Positions 8,821 to 17,554 of a DNA stretch of 64,000 nucleotides are shown here, piece by piece; position 1 is the stretch's first letter, and the number at the start of each line of letters is the position of its first letter. Origin of the DNA: Lancefieldella sp963524285 (GTDB lineage Bacteria > Actinomycetota > Coriobacteriia > Coriobacteriales > Atopobiaceae); the NCBI GenBank assembly GCA_963524285.1, contig CAURGZ010000002.1:1-64000 (forward strand), read 5' to 3'. The notes under the pieces are model-generated. The model made no database searches, had not been told where the DNA came from, and saw nothing but the letters and a program-made list of their open reading frames with translations. The position numbers and the translations under genes are program-made.

Positions 8821-9813
8821 TTAGCTCATCTTAATTCGTGGATCAAGAGCAGCAGCAAAGAGATCAGCCAGAAGAGCGCCAACAAGAGTCATTGCGCCAG
8901 AGAATGCTGCAACTGCAACTGCACCGTGAATATTGTTGTTGTTAATACAGTTAATGAAGTACTCACCAAGACCGTGAATTGCAAAGACCTTCTCGGTCAT
9001 AACAGCACCTGTGAAGATACCTGCAAGAGAGAAAGCAACTGAAACAGCGGTTGGAATCAAAGAAACGCGAAGAGCGTGCTTACGAATTGCCTTCTTACGA
9101 GTGAGGCCCTTGGCACGAGCGGTACGAACATAATCTGCGTGCATCTCGTCAAGTAGGTAGGTACGCTGAGAGAGGTGGTAACCAACGGAACTTACGATAG
9201 TAAGAACAATGGTTGGAAGAATAATGTGCTGGAGGAAGTCAATGAGCCAAGTGAAGAAGTTTCCGGTATCTCCACTAGAAAGATCGGTAACGTAGAAAAT
9301 ACGAGAACCGGCACGTGCGTTAATCTCGATTGCTGCAAAAACAATCAAGATTGCCATAACAACGGTTGGAATAACCAGCAAAACCGAAGCAACACCACTT
9401 AAGAAGCGGTCCTGCCACTGATACTGACGTTGGGCGGTATAAACGCCCAGGCTAACACCAATAACAACAGACAAAATAGTTGCTGGAGTCATGAGCTCAA
9501 TGGAAGCCATAAACTTTGAGCTCATCTCACGGTTAACATTATCACCTGTTGGAGTCATACCAAGATCAAACTTGGTAAATAGATTAGTAACCCAAACCTG
9601 ATAACGTTCAATAACTGGAGTCTTATCATTCAGATTAGTCCTATACAGGTTTTCCTCAATAGACTCCTGTGGAGGACGTGGAGTACGCTGCTCAAAGTTG
9701 GAGCGTGGGTTCATAAATGATGATGCGAGGAAGAATGTGAGCGAAGTTGCAACAAAAATCATCACAATGTAGCTCAAAATCCTCTTTGTAACGTACCAAA
9801 CAAACCGTGCCAT
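8821..9813 (-). CDS. oppB: Oligopeptide ABC importer permease OppB
   Basis: A 330-residue permease of the OppB/DppB class. It has an N-terminal membrane segment, a large external loop of about 90 residues, then five further hydrophobic segments and the coupling loop near R-T-A-R-A-K-G-L. GAGGAG lies six bases before the ATG. It is the first gene of the operon; an inverted repeat and a candidate promoter lie upstream. Confidence 0.9.
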   Translation of the reverse strand: MARFVWYVTKRILSYIVMIFVATSLTFFLASSFMNPRSNFEQRTPRPPQESIEENLYRTNLNDKTPVIERYQVWVTNLFTKFDLGMTPTGDNVNREMSSKFMASIELMTPATILSVVIGVSLGVYTAQRQYQWQDRFLSGVASVLLVIPTVVMAILIVFAAIEINARAGSRIFYVTDLSSGDTGNFFTWLIDFLQHIILPTIVLTIVSSVGYHLSQRTYLLDEMHADYVRTARAKGLTRKKAIRKHALRVSLIPTAVSVAFSLAGIFTGAVMTEKVFAIHGLGEYFINCINNNNIHGAVAVAAFSGAMTLVGALLADLFAAALDPRIKMS

Positions 9814-9833
9814 TGACTCTCCTCACCGCCTTG

Positions 9834-9854
9834 CGCTTATCCACCCGATAAGCG
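9834..9854. promoter_or_regulatory. Inverted repeat in the oppB leader
   Basis: CGCTTATC and GATAAGCG are separated by five bases, 20 bases before the oppB start. It could be a repressor operator or an RNA hairpin next to the ribosome binding site. Confidence 0.45.
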
Positions 9855-10176
9855 AGGTTTTCTCGGTATGGCAACCTAGCATTCCTACAACAAACATGCC
9901 GTGAATACACAGCAAAGTGCAATTTTACCATGGATAAGTTGTCTAACCCAAAAATATCTCTCAGATATCCAAGATTATGCATACCAATCCCAGTAAAACG
10001 TATCCACATATAATGACTGTTAAAGTCCAGCGTGCAGGTCACAATCAAATTTGTTTACATATGAGAAACGTTATTGAAAATTCTGTTAAGAAGTAAAAGA
10101 AAACTACTATCTGTCGCATCCAACCATTTTGCCGTTATTCTCAACAGCGAATTTTCACATGCTCCGCAGGCTACGA
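9855..10176 (-). promoter_or_regulatory. Upstream region of opp operon with candidate promoter
   Basis: No gene is supported here; the one open frame overlaps oppB out of frame and has no family features. On the minus strand TTGGGT (9946-9951) and TAAAAT (9922-9927) with an 18-base spacer form a candidate promoter for oppB. The rest is AT-rich and unremarkable up to the secG terminator. Confidence 0.35.
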
Positions 10177-10210
10177 ATAAAAAATGCCGAGAAACTCGGG
10201 TTTCTCGGCA
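10177..10210 (-). terminator. Terminator after secG
   Basis: TGCCGAGAAA and TTTCTCGGCA pair perfectly around a six-base loop and are followed by TTTTTT on the minus strand. The stem resembles the GGCGAGAA motif found throughout the window. Confidence 0.9.
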
Positions 10211-10236
10211 GGTAATTCAAATATGTAAGCGACTGC

Positions 10237-10488
10237 TTAGCCAATAGCACCAACAGGGAATGTGAGAGCCATCACAATAGCGCAGACCAGGAAAATGGTT
10301 GTAGTGATGACGGTAAGGCGATCAAGGTTCTTCTCCATAATGCCTGAACCAGCGCTTGCGTTATACATAGATGCAGCAATCATGTCAGAAACGCCGGTGC
10401 CCTTTCCAGAGTGTGCCAAGACAAGCAGCACCGTAAAAATGCCAGAAAGTACAAACAGCACTAAAAGAATTGTATTCAGAACGCCCAC
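10237..10488 (-). CDS. secG: Preprotein translocase subunit SecG
   Basis: An 83-residue small membrane protein with two hydrophobic helices (about 4-25 and 58-80). Between them lies the SecG-type loop, H-S-G-K-G-T-G near residue 26 and a Gly/Ser-rich stretch. It assists SecYE in protein export. The GTG start has AGGGGG eight bases upstream. Its place after tpiA is the usual actinobacterial order, but a strong terminator lies between the two. Confidence 0.93.
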   Translation of the reverse strand: MGVLNTILLVLFVLSGIFTVLLVLAHSGKGTGVSDMIAASMYNASAGSGIMEKNLDRLTVITTTIFLVCAIVMALTFPVGAIG

Positions 10489-10545
10489 GAGGTTCCCCCT
10501 CTTGCTGGCGAGAAAATCCAGCCCTAGTTATTTTTACGTACAACA

Positions 10546-10590
10546 GAAAAGAATAGCACACGCCACTCCCCTTTGGGAATGACGTGTGCC
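10546..10590 (-). terminator. Terminator after tpiA
   Basis: A 15-bp stem (10556-10570 with 10575-10589, two G-U pairs) is followed on the minus strand by TATTCTTTTC. It separates the glycolytic genes from secG. Confidence 0.85.
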
Positions 10591-10662
10591 AAGTTGCAAA
10601 ACAAACAAGAACTTAACAGATGGGACAAGCACCTCACCGGTGGTAAGGAACTTTGTCAGAAT

Positions 10663-11430
10663 TTAGTTCATTGCGCTCTTAACCATTGCAACGAAGGAAT
10701 CAGCCTTGAGCGATGCGCCGCCAACAAGTGCGCCATCGACGTCCTCTTTCTCGAGGAAGCCACCAACATTCTCTGGCTTAGCAGAGCCACCGTAAAGAAT
10801 ACGGATACCGTCTGCAATTTCTGCACCAAAGATCTCTACCAGGGTCTTACGGATTGCGCCGCAGACTTCCTGTGCGTCATCAGCAGTTGCAGTCATACCA
10901 GTACCAATTGCCCAGATTGGCTCGTAAGCAATAACGTACTTGGAAGGATCTGTAATCTCTAGACCCTTGGTATCTGCCTTAATCTGGTCAACAACAAACT
11001 GAACGTGAGTTCCGGCGTTACGAACCTCAAGAGACTCACCGCAGCATGAAATAGGAACGATGTCATGAGCCATCAGTGCCTTTGCCTTGCGGTTAATGTC
11101 CTCGTCGGTCTCGCCAAAGTAGCCACGGCGCTCGGAGTGACCAATAATGCAGTAAGTTGCACCAACAGAAGTCAGCATTGCTGGAGAGGTCTCACCAGTA
11201 AATGCACCAGACTCCTCCCAGTACACATTCTGTGCAGAGAGAGCAACAGAAGAGTTGGCCTGGGTAAGAACCTCAGAGACACCCTTAAGGTCTACAAGAG
11301 GTGGAGCAATAACAACATCAACGTTTCCGGTACCGGAAGCAAGCTGATCAACAATTCCCTGAGCAAGCTCAACGCCCTCAGCGAAAGTCTCATTCATCTT
11401 CCAGTTACCTGCGATCATACGATTACGCAT
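10663..11430 (-). CDS. tpiA: Triose-phosphate isomerase
   Basis: Interconverts dihydroxyacetone phosphate and glyceraldehyde 3-phosphate in glycolysis. The 255-residue protein shows the substrate-binding start A-G-N-W-K-M-N, the catalytic histidine in I-G-H-S-E-R-R and the catalytic glutamate in A-Y-E-P-I-W-A-I-G-T-G. The ATG at 11430 is used: it gives the family N-terminus and follows GGAGG. It overlaps the end of pgk by eight bases, so the two are probably translationally coupled. Confidence 0.97.
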   Translation of the reverse strand: MRNRMIAGNWKMNETFAEGVELAQGIVDQLASGTGNVDVVIAPPLVDLKGVSEVLTQANSSVALSAQNVYWEESGAFTGETSPAMLTSVGATYCIIGHSERRGYFGETDEDINRKAKALMAHDIVPISCCGESLEVRNAGTHVQFVVDQIKADTKGLEITDPSKYVIAYEPIWAIGTGMTATADDAQEVCGAIRKTLVEIFGAEIADGIRILYGGSAKPENVGGFLEKEDVDGALVGGASLKADSFVAMVKSAMN

Positions 11431-12613
11431 CGAGAAGCGCCTCCACTCCTGGAAGTGCCTTACCCTCAACGAGCTCCATGGAAGCGCCGCCGCCAGTGGA
11501 AATCCAGCTCATCTTGTCAGCAAGGTGGAACTTGTTAACTGCTGCAACGGAATCGCCACCGCCGATGATAGAAGTGCAATCAGCATCTGCAACAGCACGA
11601 GCAACAGCCTCGGTGCCCTTTGCAAACTGGTCAAACTCAAAGACGCCCATAGGGCCATTCCAGAAGACGGTCTTTGCGCCCTTGATAGCCTCAGAGTAAA
11701 GCTCAACAGTCTTAGGACCAATGTCCATACCCATGCGGTCTGCAGGAATCTGATCGGAAGGAACTACCTCACCAACAGCGTCCTCACCAAAGTGATCGGT
11801 AACAACGTTGTCAACAGGAAGCAGAATCTTAACGCCCTTCTCCTCTGCCTTTTTGAGCATCTCGCCTGCGCGCTCAATCCAGTCTGGCTCCTGAAGAGAA
11901 GTACCAACGGTATAACCCTTTGCCAGGAAGAAGGTATATGCCATACCGCCGCCGATGATGAGGGTATCAGCGGAGTCGATAAGGTGATCAAGAACACCGA
12001 TCTTAGAAGAAACCTTGGAGCCACCAACGATAGCTACAAGTGGGCGCTCTGGGTTAGAGAAGATAGAGGTAAGAGTGTCAACCTCTTTCTCAAGCAGGAA
12101 ACCAGCGTATGCAGGAAGGTAAGCTGCTGGTCCAACAACAGAACCCTGTGCACGGTGAGCGGTACCAAATGCATCAAGAACAAAGATGTCACCATAAGAT
12201 GCAAGGGTCTTTGCAATCTCTGGATCGTTCTTCTTCTCACGCTTGTCAAAACGGACGTTCTCAAGAACAAGAACCTCGCCGTCCTTGAGTGCGTCTACAG
12301 CCTCACGGGCCTTCTCGCCATACGTGTCCTCAACAAACTTAACCTCGTGGCCAAGAAGCTCAGCAAGCTTCTCTGCAGCTGGGCGCAGGGAAAGCTCTGG
12401 CTGGAAGCCGGTGCCATCTGGACGGCCAAGGTGGCTCATCAGGATGACCTTTGCATTGTGGTCGAGAAGATACTGGATGGTTGGAAGTGCAGCGCGAACG
12501 CGGGTGTCGTCAGTAACAACGCCGTCCTTCAGAGGCACGTTGAAGTCAACGCGCATAAGTACGCGCTTACCATCAACATCTGCATCGCGGACAGTCTTCT
12601 TTGTAAAAGCCAT
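11423..12613 (-). CDS. pgk: Phosphoglycerate kinase
   Basis: Makes ATP from 1,3-bisphosphoglycerate. At 396 residues it is normal in length. It shows the N-domain motif R-V-D-F-N-V-P, the H-L-G-R-P loop, G-G-S-K-V-S-S-K and the nucleotide-site motif G-G-G-D-S. AAGGAG precedes the ATG. It follows gap in the same direction, but a strong terminator lies between them. Confidence 0.97.
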   Translation of the reverse strand: MAFTKKTVRDADVDGKRVLMRVDFNVPLKDGVVTDDTRVRAALPTIQYLLDHNAKVILMSHLGRPDGTGFQPELSLRPAAEKLAELLGHEVKFVEDTYGEKAREAVDALKDGEVLVLENVRFDKREKKNDPEIAKTLASYGDIFVLDAFGTAHRAQGSVVGPAAYLPAYAGFLLEKEVDTLTSIFSNPERPLVAIVGGSKVSSKIGVLDHLIDSADTLIIGGGMAYTFFLAKGYTVGTSLQEPDWIERAGEMLKKAEEKGVKILLPVDNVVTDHFGEDAVGEVVPSDQIPADRMGMDIGPKTVELYSEAIKGAKTVFWNGPMGVFEFDQFAKGTEAVARAVADADCTSIIGGGDSVAAVNKFHLADKMSWISTGGGASMELVEGKALPGVEALLDA

Positions 12614-12638
12614 GTCACTCCTTTAAATACGTTTCCAA

Positions 12639-12678
12639 CAAAAGAAGGCGCGATCGCGGCAGATGCTGCGACCGCGCC
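12639..12678 (-). terminator. Terminator after gap
   Basis: GGCGCGATCGC (12647-12657) pairs with GCGACCGCGCC (12668-12678), 11 bp with one wobble, followed by TTCTTTTGTT on the minus strand. gap can thus be transcribed at a different level from pgk-tpiA. Confidence 0.88.
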
Positions 12679-12701
12679 TAAGGCGTCTATGTAACTAGAA
12701 C

Positions 12702-13727
12702 TTAAGCAACGAACTTCTCGAAGTACTTGATGGTGCGGACCATCTGAGAAGTGTAGGAGTTCTCGTTGTCGTACCAAGAGGTGACCTGAACAAGAGTGGT
12801 GCCATCGCCAAGGTCAGAGCACATGGTCTGAGTTGCGTCGAAGATGGAGCCGTGGGTCTCGCCGACGATGTCGCGGGAAACAATGTCATCCTCGTTGTAA
12901 CCAAAGGTCTCAGGGATGGTCTCTGCATATGCCTTCATTGCAGCGTTGACCTCGTCAACGGTGACCTTCTTGTCAACAACAGCATAGAGGTTGGTGAGGG
13001 AGCCAGTTGGCGTAGGAACGCGCTGAGCAGCACCAATAAGCTTGCCGTTGAGCTCAGGAAGAACAAGGCCGATTGCCTTAGCAGCACCAGTGGAGTTAGG
13101 AACGATGTTCTCTGCACCAGCACGGGAACGACGGAAGTTACCCTTGCGCTGTGGGCCGTCGAGAATCATCTGGTCACCAGTGTATGCGTGAATGGTGGTC
13201 ATGATACCGGACTTGATAGTTGCGAAGTCGTTGAGACCCTTTGCCATAGGAGCAAGGCAGTTAGTGGTGCAGGAAGCTGCGGAGATGATGTTGTCATCTG
13301 CAGTGAGGGTCTCGTGGTTAACGTTGAAGACGATGGTTGGGAGGTCATTGCCTGCTGGAGCAGAAATGACAACCTTCTTAGCACCAGCGTTGATGTGAGC
13401 CTGTGCCTTGTCCTTAGAAGTGTAGAAACCGGTGCACTCAAGAACAACGTCAACGTTGAGATCGCCCCAAGGCAGGTTGTTAGCGTCTGCCTCCTTGTAA
13501 ATAACAATCTCGTGACCGTCAACGATGATGGAGTGGTCAGTTGCCTCTACCTTGTGATCGCGGGAATAGTTGCCCTGAGTAGAGTCATACTTCAGAAGAT
13601 ATGCAAGCATCTCTGGAGAAGTAAGGTCGTTGATTGCAACAATCTCGGAACCCTCGTGACCAAACATCTGCCTAAATGCAAGGCGACCAATGCGGCCAAA
13701 ACCGTTAATAGCAACCTTTACTGCCAT
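12702..13727 (-). CDS. gap: Glyceraldehyde-3-phosphate dehydrogenase
   Basis: NAD-dependent oxidation of glyceraldehyde 3-phosphate. The 341-residue protein starts with the Rossmann motif I-N-G-F-G-R-I-G-R and has the catalytic cysteine in A-S-C-T-T-N-C. The ATG at 13727 matches the family N-terminus and has AGGAG upstream. An upstream in-frame extension of 17 codons is rejected. Confidence 0.97.
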   Translation of the reverse strand: MAVKVAINGFGRIGRLAFRQMFGHEGSEIVAINDLTSPEMLAYLLKYDSTQGNYSRDHKVEATDHSIIVDGHEIVIYKEADANNLPWGDLNVDVVLECTGFYTSKDKAQAHINAGAKKVVISAPAGNDLPTIVFNVNHETLTADDNIISAASCTTNCLAPMAKGLNDFATIKSGIMTTIHAYTGDQMILDGPQRKGNFRRSRAGAENIVPNSTGAAKAIGLVLPELNGKLIGAAQRVPTPTGSLTNLYAVVDKKVTVDEVNAAMKAYAETIPETFGYNEDDIVSRDIVGETHGSIFDATQTMCSDLGDGTTLVQVTSWYDNENSYTSQMVRTIKYFEKFVA

Positions 13728-13819
13728 ACGTAATGCTCCTTTCGGTGACCCAGAGCCATTCTCCGGATTCATTAACATTTAAACCGTACACCGAGTATTT
13801 TACCGCACTCGCCGATAAC

Positions 13820-14788
13820 TTATGCATCTTTTTCTAAATCCTGAACGATTTTTTCCAAACGAAGCAATCGGTGATACATGGCGGACTTGGATACGGGTGG
13901 TACAAACGACTCCCCCAACGCTGATAATGACAGCTCAGGGTTATCTTTTCGTGCAAGACAAAAATCTCTGACCGCTGGCGGCAGAGCTCTGAGTCCAACG
14001 AGTTTCTCGGCCTTTTCTATGAGCGCTAACTGGTCTGCCGCTGCATTTGAAGAGCGCGTTTGATTTGCCATCTCTGCGTTGACAACTCGGTTGACGTTGT
14101 TGCGATAATGCTTTTGCACACGCGTAAACGCGATAGCGCGCGCCATAGTGGGCGCACCAATCTCTCGCAAAAACTTGATGATGTCGTCAGAGCTCTTAAG
14201 GTAGACAGCATAAATTTCTCTGGTACGCATGAGCGCATTGGTATGGCGGTTACGATGATTAAGACGCGCCTTTACACCAATGGATCCCATAAGTTTTACC
14301 AGCTCAGTGGCAAATCTTTCTCCCGAGACAGCAATCTCTAAGTGAAAATCTTTTAAAGGATCGGCCAAAAATCCGCCCGCCATAAATGCTCCGCGCAAAA
14401 AAGCTCGCTGCGCCTGCTTGGTGTGGATAACACTCTTTGGAATGCCACTTACCAGGCCTTCTCCCGGTATATAAATGCCAAGAGCGGAAAGTGCTTCTGC
14501 AAGCGAATCCTGGTTAGAAATCTCAAGCAAATAATTGCGTTTTTTATGCATGATAGAGCGGCGGTACTCAACGGAAGTACCCAGATCAAACAGACGGCGA
14601 GAAGAACTAATAACTGTTCGGGCAACCGTGCCAGTCTCAGTAACAATGCGAACGGCAAATTTGCCAGGACCGTGCATCGATAACGTTCCGGAAACACGAA
14701 TAAGCGCAGAAAGCTGGGCTAATTCACAGTCCGTCTGAATTTCTGGTACGCTGACCAGCTCATTTTGGACCAAGGCAGTAGAGGACAT
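13820..14788 (-). CDS. whiA: DNA-binding protein WhiA
   Basis: A 322-residue member of the WhiA (DUF199) family: an N-terminal domain related to LAGLIDADG homing endonucleases (about 20-200, with L-R-G-A-F-M-A-G-G motif) and a C-terminal helix-turn-helix (about 225-320). In sporulating actinomycetes it activates division genes; in non-sporulators it is conserved but its role is less clear. It lies 13 bases after rapZ, so the two are co-transcribed. Confidence 0.93.
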   Translation of the reverse strand: MSSTALVQNELVSVPEIQTDCELAQLSALIRVSGTLSMHGPGKFAVRIVTETGTVARTVISSSRRLFDLGTSVEYRRSIMHKKRNYLLEISNQDSLAEALSALGIYIPGEGLVSGIPKSVIHTKQAQRAFLRGAFMAGGFLADPLKDFHLEIAVSGERFATELVKLMGSIGVKARLNHRNRHTNALMRTREIYAVYLKSSDDIIKFLREIGAPTMARAIAFTRVQKHYRNNVNRVVNAEMANQTRSSNAAADQLALIEKAEKLVGLRALPPAVRDFCLARKDNPELSLSALGESFVPPVSKSAMYHRLLRLEKIVQDLEKDA

Positions 14789-14801
14789 GACAGATTAACT
14801 T

Positions 14802-15719
14802 CTACTCAGCCTGCTGAGACTTCTTCTGAGCCGCATCAAGATCGCGATGGAACAGCGTTACGCGATAACCCTGGCTGGTAAGATGCTCTGCGGTAGCACG
14901 TGCGATTGCAACGCTTCTATGCTGGCCACCCGTGCAACCTACCGCAATAGAAAGCAAACTCTTGCCCTCCTGCACATAGCCAGGCATTACTACATCAAGC
15001 AGCTCAAACCAAGACTTAAGGAATTTCTTAGTAGTGCCATGCTGAAGTACAAACTGAGCTACTGGCTCATCAAGACCAGTAAGTGGTCTGAGCTCTGGAT
15101 CATAGTAAGGATTAGGCAGGAATCGCACGTCAATCATAAGGTCAGCCTCAACGGGCAAACCATTTTTGAAACCAAAGGAAAACACGCTAACATCCATAAG
15201 CTGCTGTTCAGCAAGCTCTGAAAATGCACGACGAAGGCGGCTCTTGAGCGTATTAGTACGCATAGACGAGGTATCTAGGACCACATCTGCCAGCGCTTTT
15301 ATGTCTTGAAGCTGTGCGCGCTCCTTAGAAATTGCAGATGAGAGATTTTCTCCCTCCTGCGCTAAAGGATGACGACGGCGATTCTCGCTATAGCGACGCA
15401 TAAGTACTTCGTCTGAGGAGTCCAGATAAACAATCTTGTAGGTGAGCTCGTGATCTGCAAGAGACTTCAGAGCTTCAGAGATGTCATCAAAAAGACCTTG
15501 CGAGCGCAAATCGCAGGTAACGGCCAAGTGGCGGCCAACACCTGTGTTAATGCCCACAAGGTTAGAAAGCTGCAAAATAAGAGCTGGTGGCAGGTTATCA
15601 ATACAGAAATAACCCATGTCCTCAAACACATGAAGCGCCTGCGTGCGACCCGATCCAGACATACCCGTAATAATGACAATGTCGGGAATAACTGAAGGTG
15701 TGGGATCGTTTTTCTTCAC
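14802..15719 (-). CDS. rapZ: RNase adapter protein RapZ (YvcJ family nucleotide-binding)
   Basis: A 305-residue P-loop protein. The Walker A motif is G-M-S-G-S-G-R-T (residues 19-26) with Arg in place of the usual Lys, as is common in Actinobacteria. The C-terminal half carries I-A-V-G-C-T-G-G-Q-H-R-S-V. RapZ controls amino-sugar synthesis in E. coli by steering RNase E; in Gram-positives the role is not settled. The GTG start has AGGAG upstream. In most Gram-positive genomes yvcK separates rapZ from whiA; here it is absent. Confidence 0.92.
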   Translation of the reverse strand: MKKNDPTPSVIPDIVIITGMSGSGRTQALHVFEDMGYFCIDNLPPALILQLSNLVGINTGVGRHLAVTCDLRSQGLFDDISEALKSLADHELTYKIVYLDSSDEVLMRRYSENRRRHPLAQEGENLSSAISKERAQLQDIKALADVVLDTSSMRTNTLKSRLRRAFSELAEQQLMDVSVFSFGFKNGLPVEADLMIDVRFLPNPYYDPELRPLTGLDEPVAQFVLQHGTTKKFLKSWFELLDVVMPGYVQEGKSLLSIAVGCTGGQHRSVAIARATAEHLTSQGYRVTLFHRDLDAAQKKSQQAE

Positions 15720-15765
15720 AGGCGCTCCTTAAATACGTGACGAGAAAACCTTACCGCTCCAAGCG

Positions 15766-16455
15766 TTAATCCTCAAGTGCTGCAGCAAACCAAGAAGTAA
15801 TTGAAGTTGGATGTGTAATGGCTGTACCTGAAACAACTGCCCAAGCGCCTGCATCCAGAGCATCTTTTGCGTCTTGTGGTGTGTGAACGTGGCCCTCGCA
15901 AATAATGGCAATACCTGGGAATTCAGTAGTTGCCTGCTGGAGAAGGGCAATGTCAGGACCATCGTCAAGCGTTGTATCAATAGCGGCCTTGTTGTGAGAA
16001 AGTGTAGTTGAAACGAGGTCACAACCAGCGGCAACAGCGCGACGGATATCATCCATAGTCATGCAGTCAGCCATGATTAGCACGTCAGACTCTGCACGCA
16101 GAGTTGCAACAGTCTCTTCAAAGGTTCTACCATCAGGCCTTGGGCGGTCTGTTGCATCCAGGGCAACAACATCTGCGCCAGCGTGAATACAAGCACGCGC
16201 ATGACGAAGCGTAGGAGTAATGTAGACACCCTCATGACCCTCTTTCCAGAGGCCAATAACAGGAATTTCAACCCTACCCTTAATGGCAGAAATATCAGAC
16301 AAACCCTGGCACCTAATAGCTGCAGCGCCGCCAAGCTCACAGGCGCGAGCAATCTGAGCCATGGTCTCTGGATGCCTCATAGGCTCACCAGGATACGCCT
16401 GGACGCTAACAATGAGTTTTCCTTTAAGTGACTCAACAAGCTCTGAATATGCCAC
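15766..16455 (-). CDS. nanE: N-acetylmannosamine-6-phosphate 2-epimerase
   Basis: Converts ManNAc-6-phosphate to GlcNAc-6-phosphate, the last dedicated step of sialic acid breakdown. The 229-residue TIM-barrel protein shows the NanE start V-S-V-Q-A-Y-P-G-E-P-M, the motif W-K-E-G-H-E-G-V-Y-I-T-P-T, A-L-D-A-T-D-R-P-R-P and the C-terminal C-E-G-H-V-H-T-P. The GTG start has GAGGAG seven bases upstream. It is the last gene of the sialic acid cluster, and rapZ begins 46 bases further on. Confidence 0.95.
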   Translation of the reverse strand: MAYSELVESLKGKLIVSVQAYPGEPMRHPETMAQIARACELGGAAAIRCQGLSDISAIKGRVEIPVIGLWKEGHEGVYITPTLRHARACIHAGADVVALDATDRPRPDGRTFEETVATLRAESDVLIMADCMTMDDIRRAVAAGCDLVSTTLSHNKAAIDTTLDDGPDIALLQQATTEFPGIAIICEGHVHTPQDAKDALDAGAWAVVSGTAITHPTSITSWFAAALED

Positions 16456-16549
16456 GATATTCTCCTCACAAGAATGTACGTATGTTAAAGGTGCGTGTCT
16501 TTGCGGCGTGTCTGATCAGCAAATAATTTACCTGCTGACATGCTTCTGC

Positions 16550-17539
16550 CTAAAGACGTGTCTCTAAATAGCCAGGTAGAACAAGGTTTTCTGCAGCTCC
16601 AATAAGAGGAGCTTCTCCACCAAGCGTGCCCTTCACAATGGGCGTTGCCTGAACGGGAGGCATTGCCTGCAGCTTAAATGCGGCAGCTAGCGCCTCGTGC
16701 CAGTACTTGCCACACTCTGCAACGGAGCCAGACAGAATGATGACAGAAGGGTCAAGCATGTTGCACATGCTGCCCAAGACCTCACCAAGTGCGCGGCCCG
16801 AGCGCTCCTCTGCAGCCTGAGCGATCTTCTCGCCAGCAAGAGCTCTGCGGTCAATCTCTGCGCCATCAAGAGCAGAACCGTCTTCAAGCGTGTCGGAGCC
16901 ACCAAGGCGGACGTACTCGCGAATAATGCCAGGACCTGCAGAAACAGGCTCAAGGTGAGAAGTTCCACCACAAGGACAATCAACGCCTGCAGCCGCTGGG
17001 GTTGCAACGTGACCGATGTGACCAGCCTCGTCGTGAGCACCCAGCATCAAGATACCGTGGTTCACAAAAGCGCCACCAATGCCCGTGCCAACAGCTACGG
17101 TTAAAACGCTGTCTTTGCCGTGGCCAGCACCGTGACGAGCCTCACCCAGAGCGTGAGCATGAACGTCATTAAGGACGCTGCACGGAAGGCCAAACTCACT
17201 GGTAACTGCAGAACCAAGAGCGGTTCCGCCCCAGCCGGGCATAAGCTCATTTGCGTAGGTGATGTCGCCCGTACGAGGGTCAACAACACCAGCAGAAGAA
17301 ATACCTACGCCAGAGATAGTAAGGTCCAGCTCTTCTGCGCGAGCAAGCGCCTCTTTAATTGCCTGGAGAACGGTGGCAAGAACCTGCTTGCCACCCTCTT
17401 TTGCGTTAGTTGGGACCTTCTTTACGGACTGGACGTTTGGAGCGTCAGTGCCGTTAAGGGTGACTATGCCGCAGGCAATTTTTGTGCCGCCAATATCAAC
17501 AGCACAAACATGTGTTGGAGAAACAAACTTAGAGTCCAT
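16550..17539 (-). CDS. nanK: ROK-family sugar kinase, probable N-acetylmannosamine kinase
   Basis: A 329-residue ROK kinase with the ATP site D-I-G-G-T-K (residues 15-20), the catalytic region N-D-V-H-A-H-A-L-G-E and E-A-G-H-I-G-H. The usual zinc site C-x-C-G-x-x-G-C-x-E reads C-P-C-G-G-T-S-H-L-E (188-197), so the last cysteine is a histidine. ROK kinases cannot be assigned by sequence alone. Position between nanA and nanE makes ManNAc the likely substrate, while glucose or another amino sugar remains possible. GAGGGG precedes the ATG. Confidence 0.85.
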   Translation of the reverse strand: MDSKFVSPTHVCAVDIGGTKIACGIVTLNGTDAPNVQSVKKVPTNAKEGGKQVLATVLQAIKEALARAEELDLTISGVGISSAGVVDPRTGDITYANELMPGWGGTALGSAVTSEFGLPCSVLNDVHAHALGEARHGAGHGKDSVLTVAVGTGIGGAFVNHGILMLGAHDEAGHIGHVATPAAAGVDCPCGGTSHLEPVSAGPGIIREYVRLGGSDTLEDGSALDGAEIDRRALAGEKIAQAAEERSGRALGEVLGSMCNMLDPSVIILSGSVAECGKYWHEALAAAFKLQAMPPVQATPIVKGTLGGEAPLIGAAENLVLPGYLETRL

Positions 17540-17554
17540 GGTGTCCCCTCTTGT

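Noticed and set aside
9692..10048. A 118-codon minus-strand frame upstream of oppB
   Set aside because: It overlaps oppB out of frame, has no ribosome site and no recognisable features.
11525..12694. A 389-codon open frame antisense to pgk, and a similar one antisense to gap
   Set aside because: Both mirror highly expressed glycolytic genes with biased codons; the translations are compositionally odd and match nothing.
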